Part shown: positions 37,293 through 45,783 of the stretch, piece after piece
Layout: each line of letters opens with the position of its first letter
Numbering within the stretch: the first letter of the stretch is position 1
Source of the DNA: Clostridium collagenovorans DSM 3089
GTDB lineage: Bacteria > Bacillota > Clostridia > Clostridiales > Clostridiaceae
Assembly (NCBI RefSeq): GCF_900130005.1
Contig: NZ_FQXP01000005.1
Location: forward strand, 304,244 to 368,243
Direction: 5' to 3'
DNA: 64,000 nt
The notes under the pieces: model-generated
Seen by the model: the letters and a program-made list of their open reading frames with translations, nothing else
What the model was told of the DNA's origin: nothing
Databases searched by the model: none
Program-made: the position numbers and the translations under genes

Positions 37293-38117
37293 CTATTTTC
37301 TTTTTGAATCATAAGAAGACATTTCTTTAGATTTCTCAGCACAAGCCATCATACCTTCAATAACAGCATTTCTCATGCCATATTTTTCCATAGCTATAAC
37401 AGCATCTATAGTTGTTCCTGCTGGAGAACAAACCATGTCTTTTATTTCTCCTGGATGCTTTCCTGTTTCAAGAATCATTTTAGCTGTACCTAATACTGCT
37501 TGTGAAGCCATCTTGTATGCACTTGGACGTGTTAATCCTAATGCAACACCTGCATCAGCCATAGCTTCTACAAATAAGCATACATAAGCTGGAGATGATC
37601 CACTAATTGCTATAAATGCATCTATGAAACTTTCTTTAAGTATTTCTACTTTTCCAAAACTTTGATATATTTCTTTAACTAAATCTAGTTCTTCATCACT
37701 AATGTTTCTATTAGGACATAGAGCTGACATAGCTTCTGAAACTAAAGCTGGTGTATTAGGCATAGTTCTAACTAACTTTATACCTCTTTCAAAAGAATGT
37801 TCTATTTCAGCAATAGTTACTCCTGCCATTATACTTACTATAATACAATCCTTTTTAACCTTTGACTTTATTTCATCCGCAACTATTGGAAATATATTAG
37901 GTTTAACAGATAATATCAATACATCAGCTTCAGCTACAACTTCTAAGTTAGATTTAGTAGTCCTAACCCCTAACTCCTTCTCTGCTATATCTAAAGATGG
38001 TTGATATAAATCTGAAACTATGATATTTGTACTTGGTACAAGGTTAGATTTAATTATCCCCCCCATCATAGCTCTTCCCATATTTCCACAGCCTATAAAA
38101 CCTATAATTTTATCCAT
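37293..38117 (-). CDS. proC: Pyrroline-5-carboxylate reductase
   Basis: About 274 residues from the ATG at 38117 (MDKIIGFIGCGNMG, GAGGGGG 12 bases upstream); 25 open codons further 5' run through a hairpin and are unlikely to be coding. The Rossmann NAD(P)H motif GFIGCGNMGRAM, VRTMPNTPALV and the C-terminal signature SPAGTTIDAVIAMEKYGMR are diagnostic. It reduces P5C to L-proline. Directly downstream of hypD, whose product is P5C, so here it completes hydroxyproline-to-proline conversion rather than only biosynthesis. Confidence 0.96.
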   Translation of the reverse strand: MDKIIGFIGCGNMGRAMMGGIIKSNLVPSTNIIVSDLYQPSLDIAEKELGVRTTKSNLEVVAEADVLILSVKPNIFPIVADEIKSKVKKDCIIVSIMAGVTIAEIEHSFERGIKLVRTMPNTPALVSEAMSALCPNRNISDEELDLVKEIYQSFGKVEILKESFIDAFIAISGSSPAYVCLFVEAMADAGVALGLTRPSAYKMASQAVLGTAKMILETGKHPGEIKDMVCSPAGTTIDAVIAMEKYGMRNAVIEGMMACAEKSKEMSSYDSKRK

Positions 38118-38151
38118 AACTAAATAAGTCCCCCTCAAGTATTTATAAGGA

Positions 38152-38179
38152 ACCAAGGATACTCTCCTATATCCTTGGT
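38152..38179 (-). promoter_or_regulatory. Hairpin between hypD and proC
   Basis: ACCAAGGATA/TATCCTTGGT, a perfect 10-bp stem with an 8-nt loop, in the 149-base gap between hypD and proC. There is no T tract on the minus strand, so it may be a processing or stability element that sets the hypD:proC ratio. Confidence 0.45.
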
Positions 38180-38266
38180 ACCCATATTCCACACATTATA
38201 TTGCTATACAATTCTTGCAATATACCCTCAAACATTATTAAGGGATCTTCTTAGTAAAGTTTATAA

Positions 38267-40648
38267 TTAGCAGCAGCTTGCTACTCCTTCTATCTCTTGT
38301 TCTGTTCTGTTTATGATTTCATCTTGTAATACTTTATTTAAATTACAGAAGTAATCACTGTATCCAGCAACACGAACTATTAAGTCCTTGTATTCATCTG
38401 GATTTTCTTGAGCTCTCATTAAAGTAGCTCTGTCAACAACGTTAAATTGGATATGGTGTCCACCCATCTTGAAGTAAGATCTTACTAATTTAACGATATT
38501 ATTTAATCCATCATCACCAGCAACAACCCCTGGAGTGAATTTTTGATTTAATAGTGTACCACCAGTTTTTACGTGGTCCATTTTAGAAGCTGATTTAATA
38601 ACTGCTGTTGGGCCGTTTCTATCAGCGTTCTTTGATGGAGATATACCTTCTGAAGTTGGTAATGCAGATTTTCTTCCATCAGCACTTGCGCCCATTACTT
38701 TACCAAAGTAAACGTGACAAGTTGTTGGAAGCATATCAATTCTGTAAGTACCACCATTTACAGTTGGTCTTCCATCTATAGATTTTTGGTACATATTAAA
38801 TACTTCTTTCATAATGTCATCAGCATAGTCATCATCGTTACCATACTTAGGAGTATTGTTACATACTAAGCTGTATACATCATTATGACCTTCGAAGTTA
38901 TCTTCTAAAGCTTTCATTAATTCAGCCATTGAGAAGTTTTTATTATCGAATACATTGTATTTAATTGAAGATAAAGCATCTGTAATTGTTCCAATACCAA
39001 CACCTTGAACATATTTTACATTGTATCTAGCTCCACCAGCATTGTAGTCTTTTGCATTAGTGATACAGTCATCAATAACAACAGACATAAATGGTGAAGG
39101 CATCATTGTAGCGTATATTCTTTCGATGATTTGGTTACCTTCAAGTTTAATTTCAACAAAGTGATGAACTTGTTTTGTATAAGCTTCGAATAATTCTTCG
39201 TAGCTCTTGAAGTCTTCAGCCTTACCAGTTTGTAAACCTATTTGTTTCTTAGTTCTTGGGTCGTAACCATTATTTAATGTAATTTCAAGAATCTTAGGTA
39301 AGTTAAAGTATCCTGTTAAAGCATAACACTCCTTACCAAAAGCACCAGTTTCAACACATCCACTAGTTCCACCACATCTAGCATCTTCGATAGATTTTCC
39401 AACTCTTAACATTTCTTCAATAACTGTCTCTACGTTGAACATTGATGGCTGTCCAAATCCAGTTCTAACAATCTTAGCAGCTCTCTTAATAAAGCTATCT
39501 GGATTTAGTCTACTTACTTGGATATTTGAACTTGGTTGTAATAATCTCATTTCTTCAATTACATCTAAAATCATAAATGTTACTTCATTAACAGCGTCCT
39601 TACCTTCTTTAGTAACACCACCTAAGTTAATGTTACAGAAATCTGTGTAAGTTCCACTTTCCTCTAAAGTTATACCAACTTTTGGAGGAGCTGGTTGGTT
39701 GTTAAATTTAACCCAGAAACACTCTAATAATTCTGTAGCTTGCTCTTCAGTTAAAGTTCCAGCTTCATTTTCTTTTTTGTAGAATGGATATAAGTGACTA
39801 TCTAATCTTCCTGGGCTGAATGAATCCCAAGTATTTAACTCGATAGTTACTCCTAAGTGTACAAACCAGTACATTTGTAATGCTTCACGGAATGTTCTTG
39901 GAGCATGTTCTGGTACCCATCTACAAGTTTCAGCTATTTCTAATAATTCAGATTTTCTTTGTGGACATTCTTCTTTAGCAGCTAATTCTTCTGCTAAATC
40001 TGCATGTCTGTGTGCAAATATAATTAATCCATCACAAACGATATCCATAGCTTTTAATTCAGCTTCTTTATCGTATGCTTGTACGTCATTTACGAAGTCT
40101 AACTTAGCTATTTCTTCAGCTATTTGAGCTTTGAAATCTAAGAATCCTTTATGATAAATCTTGTCTCCACAAACTGCATGTCCTGGTGATCTTTGCTCCA
40201 TGAATTCAGTAATAATACCTGCTTCATATAAGTCATGCCATTCTGGAGTCATTCTATCAAGTATAATTTTTCTTAAAGCTCTATTTTCCCAGTAAGGAAT
40301 TATTTCTTCCTTTTGGAATTGTTTTTTCTCTTCATTTACTCTAAAAGATATCTTTTCACGTCTGTCCATGATATCGAAATCTTCTAAAGTGTGACAACAT
40401 AATTCTGGATAGTTTGGTGTAGCAGCTGGTGCTGAACCTTTTTCCCCTACTATTAACTCTCCATCATTGATACAAACAGTTTTATTAGCCATAACATGTT
40501 TGAATGCTAATGCTCTTAAAACCGGTGTTGGTACTGTACCTTGATACATTTTGTAAGCTTCTGTTATATATTTTGCTCTTTCTAAGCAAATATATGGGTC
40601 AGCGCTAACACTTTGAGCTCTTAATTTTTTAACTCTTTCTGTCATCAT
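38267..40648 (-). CDS. hypD: trans-4-Hydroxy-L-proline dehydratase (glycyl radical enzyme)
   Basis: A 793-residue glycyl radical enzyme. The active-site segment GGTSGCVETG (about residues 428-437) has the Cys and Glu of dehydrating members and matches HypD rather than pyruvate formate-lyase, which has a Cys-Cys pair. The C-terminal radical loop is RVAGYSDYF. HypD removes water from trans-4-hydroxyproline to give P5C. The assignment is reinforced by context: an activase upstream and ProC, which uses P5C, downstream. It lies 6 bases after the activase stop. GGGGGG precedes the start. Confidence 0.93.
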   Translation of the reverse strand: MMTERVKKLRAQSVSADPYICLERAKYITEAYKMYQGTVPTPVLRALAFKHVMANKTVCINDGELIVGEKGSAPAATPNYPELCCHTLEDFDIMDRREKISFRVNEEKKQFQKEEIIPYWENRALRKIILDRMTPEWHDLYEAGIITEFMEQRSPGHAVCGDKIYHKGFLDFKAQIAEEIAKLDFVNDVQAYDKEAELKAMDIVCDGLIIFAHRHADLAEELAAKEECPQRKSELLEIAETCRWVPEHAPRTFREALQMYWFVHLGVTIELNTWDSFSPGRLDSHLYPFYKKENEAGTLTEEQATELLECFWVKFNNQPAPPKVGITLEESGTYTDFCNINLGGVTKEGKDAVNEVTFMILDVIEEMRLLQPSSNIQVSRLNPDSFIKRAAKIVRTGFGQPSMFNVETVIEEMLRVGKSIEDARCGGTSGCVETGAFGKECYALTGYFNLPKILEITLNNGYDPRTKKQIGLQTGKAEDFKSYEELFEAYTKQVHHFVEIKLEGNQIIERIYATMMPSPFMSVVIDDCITNAKDYNAGGARYNVKYVQGVGIGTITDALSSIKYNVFDNKNFSMAELMKALEDNFEGHNDVYSLVCNNTPKYGNDDDYADDIMKEVFNMYQKSIDGRPTVNGGTYRIDMLPTTCHVYFGKVMGASADGRKSALPTSEGISPSKNADRNGPTAVIKSASKMDHVKTGGTLLNQKFTPGVVAGDDGLNNIVKLVRSYFKMGGHHIQFNVVDRATLMRAQENPDEYKDLIVRVAGYSDYFCNLNKVLQDEIINRTEQEIEGVASCC

Positions 40649-40654
40649 AATAGA

Positions 40655-41554
40655 TTACCCCCCAATCTTTACTTTTAAACCTACATTTTTGAAAATTTCT
40701 GACAATTCATTCATTTTCGCATGTGATGGTTCTTGAATTTCTTGTAATTTAAGATCCATATTTAATCTTTTATATTTATCCATACCCATTTTGTGATATG
40801 GTAAAAGATTCACTTGAATAATGTTTAGGTTCTTTAATAATTCAGCAGCCTTTTTTAAATCTTCTATATCATCATTAACACCTGGTATTATAGGCATTCT
40901 GATGTAAATATTTTTCCCCAAGTCCGATAACTTCTTCAAGTTATCCAAAATCAATTCATTTGGTACTGAGGTATAAATTTTGTGTTTATCACTATTCATA
41001 TGCTTCAAATCATATAAGAATAAGTCTGTATAATCTACTATCTTTTCAAACTTATCCCATGATACATACCCACAAGTATCTATTGTAGTGTGTATGTCCA
41101 TTCTCTTGCACTTCTTCATTACTTCTCTTAAAAAATCAGCTTGGATAAGTGGCTCTCCCCCTGAGAAAGTTACTCCCCCATTTGATTCATCATAGAATAC
41201 CTGATCTTTCATAATTTCTTTAAATAACTCATCTACAGAAATATACTTTCCTTTAATAACCCTTGCTTCATTAATGCAATATTTCGAACATTCAGAGCAA
41301 AGTTCACAACTCTCAGAATTATATTTAAGTTTGCCATCAACAATTGATAAGGCGCCCTTTGGACAATGTTTTATACAATTTCCACAAGCCGTACACTTTT
41401 CTTCCCAGTACATTACTTCTGGTTCTAGATGCTGACTTTCTGGATTGTGACACCACCAACAATTAAGTGGACAACCCTTGAAAAATACTGTTGTACGTAT
41501 GCCTGGACCATCATGAATAGAATATTTTTGTATATTAATTATTGTGCCCTTCAT
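40655..41554 (-). CDS. Glycyl-radical enzyme activase for HypD
   Basis: About 299 residues from the ATG at 41554 (AGAGGA 8 bases upstream; two ATGs lie just 5'). A radical SAM motif CPLNCWWC (CX3CX2C) near residue 30 is followed by a ferredoxin-like insert with two [4Fe-4S] motifs (CTACGNCIKHCPKG; CELCSECSKYC). GGEPL contacts SAM, and the barrel continues to residue 290. Inserts of this kind are typical for activases of dehydrating glycyl radical enzymes. It generates the Gly radical on HypD; the genes are adjacent with 6 bases between them. Confidence 0.94.
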   Translation of the reverse strand: MKGTIINIQKYSIHDGPGIRTTVFFKGCPLNCWWCHNPESQHLEPEVMYWEEKCTACGNCIKHCPKGALSIVDGKLKYNSESCELCSECSKYCINEARVIKGKYISVDELFKEIMKDQVFYDESNGGVTFSGGEPLIQADFLREVMKKCKRMDIHTTIDTCGYVSWDKFEKIVDYTDLFLYDLKHMNSDKHKIYTSVPNELILDNLKKLSDLGKNIYIRMPIIPGVNDDIEDLKKAAELLKNLNIIQVNLLPYHKMGMDKYKRLNMDLKLQEIQEPSHAKMNELSEIFKNVGLKVKIGG

Positions 41555-41603
41555 CCCCATCATCCTCTTTTACTTTTTATTAAACCATTATATACTAAGT
41601 CGA

Positions 41604-42185
41604 CTATTTAACTATTGGACTACTATTAAAAGCATTTGGAGTGTGTACTGTTAGTATTCTAACCATCTTATTAGTTCCATTAGACCAATTATGGAATAAA
41701 TTCGAATCATAGTGTGCTGAATCCCCTGGATATAACTCGTATTTATCTGTTCCTACTATTAAAGTTAAAACACCTTCTAAAACATATACAAACTCTTCTC
41801 CATTATGCTGATACGTAGATATATCTTCCTTTTCTATAGAAGCTGCAGGAAGTATTTCTATTATTCTAGGTAGTAAACTCTTATTTTCTATATCATTACT
41901 TAAATGATATGTTATAAATTGAGAATTAACAACCTGAAACACTTCTTTTTCATAACTTCTTAGAATAGGCTTTTTGTTTTCCTTTGGAATAACAAAGAAA
42001 TAAGACAAATCTACTTCTAATACAGCAGCGATCTTTTCTAGCGAGTCAATTGCAATTGTTGTCATACCTCTTTCAAGCTGTGATAGAAACCCTATAGATA
42101 AGTCAGTTATAGCACTCATTTCCTTTAAAGTCATCTTTTTATTGGTTCTAAGCTCTTTAATTTTTGTACCTATATCTGATGCCAT
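41604..42185 (-). CDS. XRE-cupin transcriptional regulator
   Basis: A 193-residue regulator. Residues about 5-62 are an XRE helix-turn-helix (IKELRTNKKMTLKEMSAITDLSIGFLSQLERGMT). Residues about 115-185 are a small-molecule-binding cupin (EFVYVLEGVLTLIVGTDKYELYPGDSAHYDSNLFHNWSNGT). This pairing (as in PuuR/SutR-like proteins) usually controls adjacent catabolic genes. It is the first gene of the hypD unit, 49 bases ahead of the activase. The ligand may be hydroxyproline, proline or P5C; that is inference. Direct repeats upstream at 42254-42298 are candidate binding sites. Confidence 0.9.
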   Translation of the reverse strand: MASDIGTKIKELRTNKKMTLKEMSAITDLSIGFLSQLERGMTTIAIDSLEKIAAVLEVDLSYFFVIPKENKKPILRSYEKEVFQVVNSQFITYHLSNDIENKSLLPRIIEILPAASIEKEDISTYQHNGEEFVYVLEGVLTLIVGTDKYELYPGDSAHYDSNLFHNWSNGTNKMVRILTVHTPNAFNSSPIVK

Positions 42186-42253
42186 AATTTAGTCCTTTCT
42201 GTTTTCTATCTTTTTTGAATATATAAATCCCTTTGCTATCATTATACTACTAA

Positions 42254-42298
42254 TATCATGAAAAAATCCACTATTTTCTATGAAAATTATCATGAAAA
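42254..42298. promoter_or_regulatory. Direct repeats upstream of the hypD-operon regulator
   Basis: TATCATGAAAA occurs at 42254-42264 and 42288-42298 (34 bp, about three helical turns apart), with the related TCTATGAAAA at 42277-42286 between them. A minus-strand TATAAT (about 42242-42247) lies just downstream, so the repeats cover the promoter of the operon. Probable operator of the XRE-cupin regulator. Confidence 0.5.
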
Positions 42299-42449
42299 TG
42301 AAAAAAATTTTTCTCAGCTGAAACTTGCATTTTTATAATCTCCATTTTATTTATGTAAGTAAATACTATACAATTTATTTTTAATAACTTTTATCAATAT
42401 TGAGTAAATTCTCATATGATATATTTATAACCAAACTTTAGGAGATGAG

Positions 42450-42746
42450 ATGTATACCATGTATTTTAAAAACCAAAATTTTAAAAATGATTTACACACA
42501 GCAAACACTAAAAATAATACTAAGGATTCCTTAACTAAATCAAATACACCTTCCTTTAAAGAATCAAAGGAAAGAGCTAAGATTGCTGAAGATCTTATAT
42601 ATATAGACACATTATCCTCCTTAGTTTCATCTTTAAAATCTGCAGTAGATGAAATTAACTCTTCAGACTATAGTAAAAAGTCCTTAGGCCGTTTCAAGGA
42701 AAGAATAGAAAGAATTTTAAGTGATTTAGATTATCCTGTAAGATAA
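42450..42746 (+). CDS. Hypothetical protein, 98 aa
   Basis: A 98-residue soluble protein. ATG at 42450 with GGAG 5 bases upstream; a second in-frame ATG three codons on is also possible. The first 45 residues are polar and Asn/Lys/Thr-rich, probably disordered. Residues 45-95 are predicted helices (AEDLIYIDTLSSLVSSLKSAVDEI; SLGRFKERIERILSDLDYPV). No family recognised. A lone gene divergent from the hypD operon, converging on the XRE-TPR regulator across a long palindrome. Confidence 0.55.
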   Translation: MYTMYFKNQNFKNDLHTANTKNNTKDSLTKSNTPSFKESKERAKIAEDLIYIDTLSSLVSSLKSAVDEINSSDYSKKSLGRFKERIERILSDLDYPVR

Positions 42747-42784
42747 TATTTTACTTAAATATTAGTTTTTCTTTTAAATAAAAA

Positions 42785-42869
42785 GAGTTTATCTTATTAA
42801 AAATTCATTTCTAACATGTATATGGATATGTGTTCCACATATTAGAATAATTTATCATAAGATAAACTC
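42785..42869. terminator. 85-nt palindrome between convergent genes
   Basis: GAGTTTATCTTAT (42785-42797) pairs with its exact complement (42857-42869). The 59-nt interior is itself partly self-complementary (CTAA/TTAG, ACATGT near the centre). Lies between two gene ends and probably terminates both. Confidence 0.6.
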
Positions 42870-42885
42870 CTTATATTATAATAAT

Positions 42886-43749
42886 TTAATTAGTAACCAC
42901 TTTATCTAAGGCATTAGATATATTACAATATAACATATCTATATCTTTCATTTCTTTTCCAACTAAGCTTCTATAAACCTTTAAAGCATCATAATACTGA
43001 GCTCTTTCTAAATATAAGTTTCCTTTTAAAAACACTGCTTTATTTTTAAGTTCTTCATCACACTCACTTAAGTTTAGTACCTTATTAATGTACTCTTCAA
43101 CTAAATCTAAATTCCTTATTTTTAAGTTTATAAGAGCTAGCTCATAAAGAGCATTCCCTATTTGCTCTTTATAATCATTTTCTTCCATAAGTTCATAAGC
43201 TTCATTCATATACTTTAAAGCTACTCCATACTGTTCCATATTGTAACAACATAAAGCTAGTCTGTATACAGAATTCGTATAAACATTTATATTAGCCTTA
43301 TCCCTATTAGACTCAATATAATTTTTATAGTGTTTAGCAGCATTCTTATAATCCTTATACTCAAAGAATTCATCAGCCTTTTTCTCTTCAACCTTTACTA
43401 AAACATCCATGAAGTTATGCTTATTACATAACTCTATAGCTTCCTTACATTCCTTATTCCCTATTTCTTTAGCCTTGTCTATTTTCTCTTCACATTGAAT
43501 TTTTAAGTATTCTTCTCTTGGCATTAATAAATCTCTTATGCTTAAGTTAAGTTCAAAACCTTGTTCTACTGAAAAACGATTAATGTTATCTACTAATATA
43601 CTGGCTGTAACTGTAGATAACGGAATTTTGTTTCTCTCTATTAAACTTATTAAGTTAGACGAAACTTTATTGTCCGCAAGTTGTTTTTGCGATATACCTA
43701 GTAGTTTTCTAAAATGTCTTACTCTTTCTCCACTTGTTAATAGTTCCAT
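42886..43749 (-). CDS. XRE-TPR regulator, 287 aa
   Basis: About 287 residues from the ATG at 43749 (AGGGG upstream). An XRE helix-turn-helix (VRHFRKLLGISQKQLADNKVSSNLISLIERNKIPLS, about residues 10-45) is followed by TPR-like helices (EFFEYKDYKNAAKHYKNYIES; MEQYGVALKYMNEAYELMEEN). The layout is similar to PlcR-type regulators but shorter than the 421-aa protein at 9055, and no peptide gene is next to it. In other clostridia such proteins are common orphan regulators. Targets unknown. Confidence 0.85.
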   Translation of the reverse strand: MELLTSGERVRHFRKLLGISQKQLADNKVSSNLISLIERNKIPLSTVTASILVDNINRFSVEQGFELNLSIRDLLMPREEYLKIQCEEKIDKAKEIGNKECKEAIELCNKHNFMDVLVKVEEKKADEFFEYKDYKNAAKHYKNYIESNRDKANINVYTNSVYRLALCCYNMEQYGVALKYMNEAYELMEENDYKEQIGNALYELALINLKIRNLDLVEEYINKVLNLSECDEELKNKAVFLKGNLYLERAQYYDALKVYRSLVGKEMKDIDMLYCNISNALDKVVTN

Positions 43750-44102
43750 ATTCAGCACCCCTAAACGAATTAAAATAAATAAGTTAAATTCCCTTTACTA
43801 AAAAAAAATAAATAAAATAAAAACTTCTTATATATAATAACGTTTAAGGTTAAATTAAAGTTTCAAAAAAATTAAATTTTTTTTATTATTTTATATGCAA
43901 ATTCCATTTTTCTATTACTTTATTTTATTTTTTGTATTTTATGCTTATTTTTTCATTTTAAAATTAATTCAATTATATTTTTATATAAATACAAAGGATT
44001 ACCACACTTTAAATCTATCAACAATATATTCACATCTTATAAGAATATCCAATGTGTATACTGTTTATAAATCACTTAGATGATAATCCTTGCTTACTTA
44101 CT
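43750..44102. other. Gap between spmB and the XRE-TPR gene
   Basis: Very AT-rich with long A and T runs. A 62-codon plus-strand frame at 43895 has no ribosome site and is not accepted. No clear terminator or promoter was recognised. Confidence 0.45.
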
Positions 44103-44657
44103 TTACAACATAATTCTAGATAAGTTTATAGCCATTATTATAGCTATAAACTCTGCAAACATAGCTGCCCATAATGTATGTCTTATATTTTTTATTTTTA
44201 CAGACCCATAATAAACTGATAATGTGTAAAATATAGTTTCTGTTCCTCCCATTATAATAGAAGAAACTAAACCTATATATGTATCTGCTCCATATTGAGT
44301 TATAATATCCGTAAAAACTCCTAGCGCTCCACTTCCTGAAAGTGGTTTTATCATGACCAAAGGAAGCACTTCTGAAGGCATTCCTATAATATTAGTTACC
44401 GGTGAAATAAAATTAATAAAATACTCTAATATTTTAGATTCTCTTATTATAGCAACTGCAATTAACATTGCTAGTAAATATGGAAAGATCCTAAGACAAA
44501 TACTCAATCCTTCCTTTGCACCTTCCACAAATACCTCATACACCTTAACTCCTTTTAACAATCCATAAATTACCACCCCACCTATTAATAAAGGTATTAT
44601 CCCCGTTATTATATATTCAAAAACACTCTTTATTCCTACCATCAATTTTTCCTCCAA
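44103..44657 (-). CDS. spmB: Spore maturation protein B
   Basis: A 184-residue membrane protein with several helices and the nucleoside-recognition 'gate' motifs (MKPLSGSGALGVFTDIITQYG; IMGGTETIFYTLSVYYG). With SpmA it is needed for dehydration of the spore core during maturation in Bacillus and Clostridium. The gene starts 3 bases after spmA ends, so the pair is translationally coupled. Confidence 0.93.
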   Translation of the reverse strand: MEEKLMVGIKSVFEYIITGIIPLLIGGVVIYGLLKGVKVYEVFVEGAKEGLSICLRIFPYLLAMLIAVAIIRESKILEYFINFISPVTNIIGMPSEVLPLVMIKPLSGSGALGVFTDIITQYGADTYIGLVSSIIMGGTETIFYTLSVYYGSVKIKNIRHTLWAAMFAEFIAIIMAINLSRIML

Positions 44658-44660
44658 CTT

Positions 44661-45236
44661 CTAAAAATATCTTTGTAGTATTTTACAGAATACAACTCCA
44701 CAAATTGCGGCTGTAGTGGTAGATATTATTGCTGGTAATAATATCATTCCTGGATTAGTAGAGTTACATGCAGCTCTTATGGAGATTACTGTTGTTGGAA
44801 CCAATTGTATGCATGCTGTATTCAAAACTAAAAATACTGCCATATCATCTGTAGCTGTATCTTTATCTGGATTTAACTTTTGCATTTCCTCTAAAGCCTT
44901 TATCCCTGCTGGAGTAGCCGCATTAGATAGTCCCATCATATTAGCTGTTAAATTCATAATAACTGATTCCATAGCTGCATGGCTCTTTCCTTCTCTTTTA
45001 AATATCCTTCCTAATATAGGTCTTAATACTTTAGCTAACTTTTCTGTAAGCCCACTTTCTGTAGCTATCTTCATTACTCCGCACCACAAGCACATCATTC
45101 CACATAACTTTATAATTAATTCTACTGTATTTCCTGTTGATGCTACTATACTTTGAGACACCGCTTCAATTCTTCCTGTTAGCATAGCAAATACTACCCC
45201 TATGCCTATTAAGAAAAACCAAACCTTATTAATCAC
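44661..45236 (-). CDS. spmA: Spore maturation protein A
   Basis: A 191-residue membrane protein of the same gate-domain family. MMCLWCGVMKIATESGLTEKL, VIMNLTANMMGLSNAATPAG and VLNTACIQLVPTTVISIR are typical SpmA segments. First gene of the spmAB pair. AGGAGGGGA precedes the start. Presence of spmAB shows that the organism belongs to a spore-forming lineage. Confidence 0.93.
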   Translation of the reverse strand: MINKVWFFLIGIGVVFAMLTGRIEAVSQSIVASTGNTVELIIKLCGMMCLWCGVMKIATESGLTEKLAKVLRPILGRIFKREGKSHAAMESVIMNLTANMMGLSNAATPAGIKALEEMQKLNPDKDTATDDMAVFLVLNTACIQLVPTTVISIRAACNSTNPGMILLPAIISTTTAAICGVVFCKILQRYF

Positions 45237-45386
45237 AAAAATCCCCTCCTAAGCATATAATAATTCTTTTATACTCTTTAATAATTATATGAAGGGTTTT
45301 TCATTTTATTTATAAATATTGCCTTGTACTGAAATTATTTTAATGATAGGATTTTATTGACATAATTAAGTACCTAGGAGGAATCT

Positions 45387-45659
45387 ATGAATTTGAATGA
45401 TTCTATGAAATACATAGAAAGTGAATATAAAATTATAAACTCTACTAATTGTAATCTTTGCAATGCTAATTTTACTATAACTAAACTAGATATTGAATTT
45501 TTTAATAATATAGCTCACAAGATTTACTATTGCTCCTGTGAGAAGTGTGGTAAAGAAAAGCTATTTATTTTCAATGCTCCATATGTATCTAATATTAATG
45601 ATAAAATTCTAATTAACTCTAAATTTAATAGAGATCTTCTAAATACACTTAAATTTTAA
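45387..45659 (+). CDS. Hypothetical zinc-ribbon-like protein, 90 aa
   Basis: A 90-residue soluble protein with AGGAGG 6 bases before the ATG. The arrangement CNLCNANF ... YYCSCEKCGKEKLFIF gives two CxxC-type knuckles about 30 residues apart, consistent with a small zinc ribbon. There is no catalytic motif. It is a lone gene, divergent from spmA, ended by a strong terminator. Role unknown; nucleic-acid or protein binding is a reasonable guess. Confidence 0.65.
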   Translation: MNLNDSMKYIESEYKIINSTNCNLCNANFTITKLDIEFFNNIAHKIYYCSCEKCGKEKLFIFNAPYVSNINDKILINSKFNRDLLNTLKF

Positions 45660-45710
45660 TTATGCTACTTAAGTTTATATAACTTTGTATTCATGATTAA
45701 GCTTATACGC

Positions 45711-45746
45711 AAAAGCGAGAATGACCTTAAAGTCATTCTCGCTTTT
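45711..45746. terminator. Bidirectional terminator
   Basis: AAAAGCGAGAATGAC paired with its exact complement around a 6-nt loop, between the 90-aa gene and the convergent yitT-like gene. Confidence 0.9.
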
Positions 45747-45783
45747 CTAAATCTCTTACATATTAATATATTTATAATAACAA

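Noticed and set aside
40655..41554. Pyruvate formate-lyase activase (pflA) for a PFL
   Set aside because: The two extra [4Fe-4S] motifs and the adjacent enzyme with GTSGCVETG and ProC point to the hydroxyproline dehydratase system.
43895..44083. Plus-strand 62-codon hydrophobic frame
   Set aside because: Lacks a ribosome site and lies in a T-rich gap; hydrophobicity is explained by TTT/TTA/TAT codons.
44716..45156. Long plus-strand frame opposite spmA
   Set aside because: Shadow of the well-identified spmA gene.
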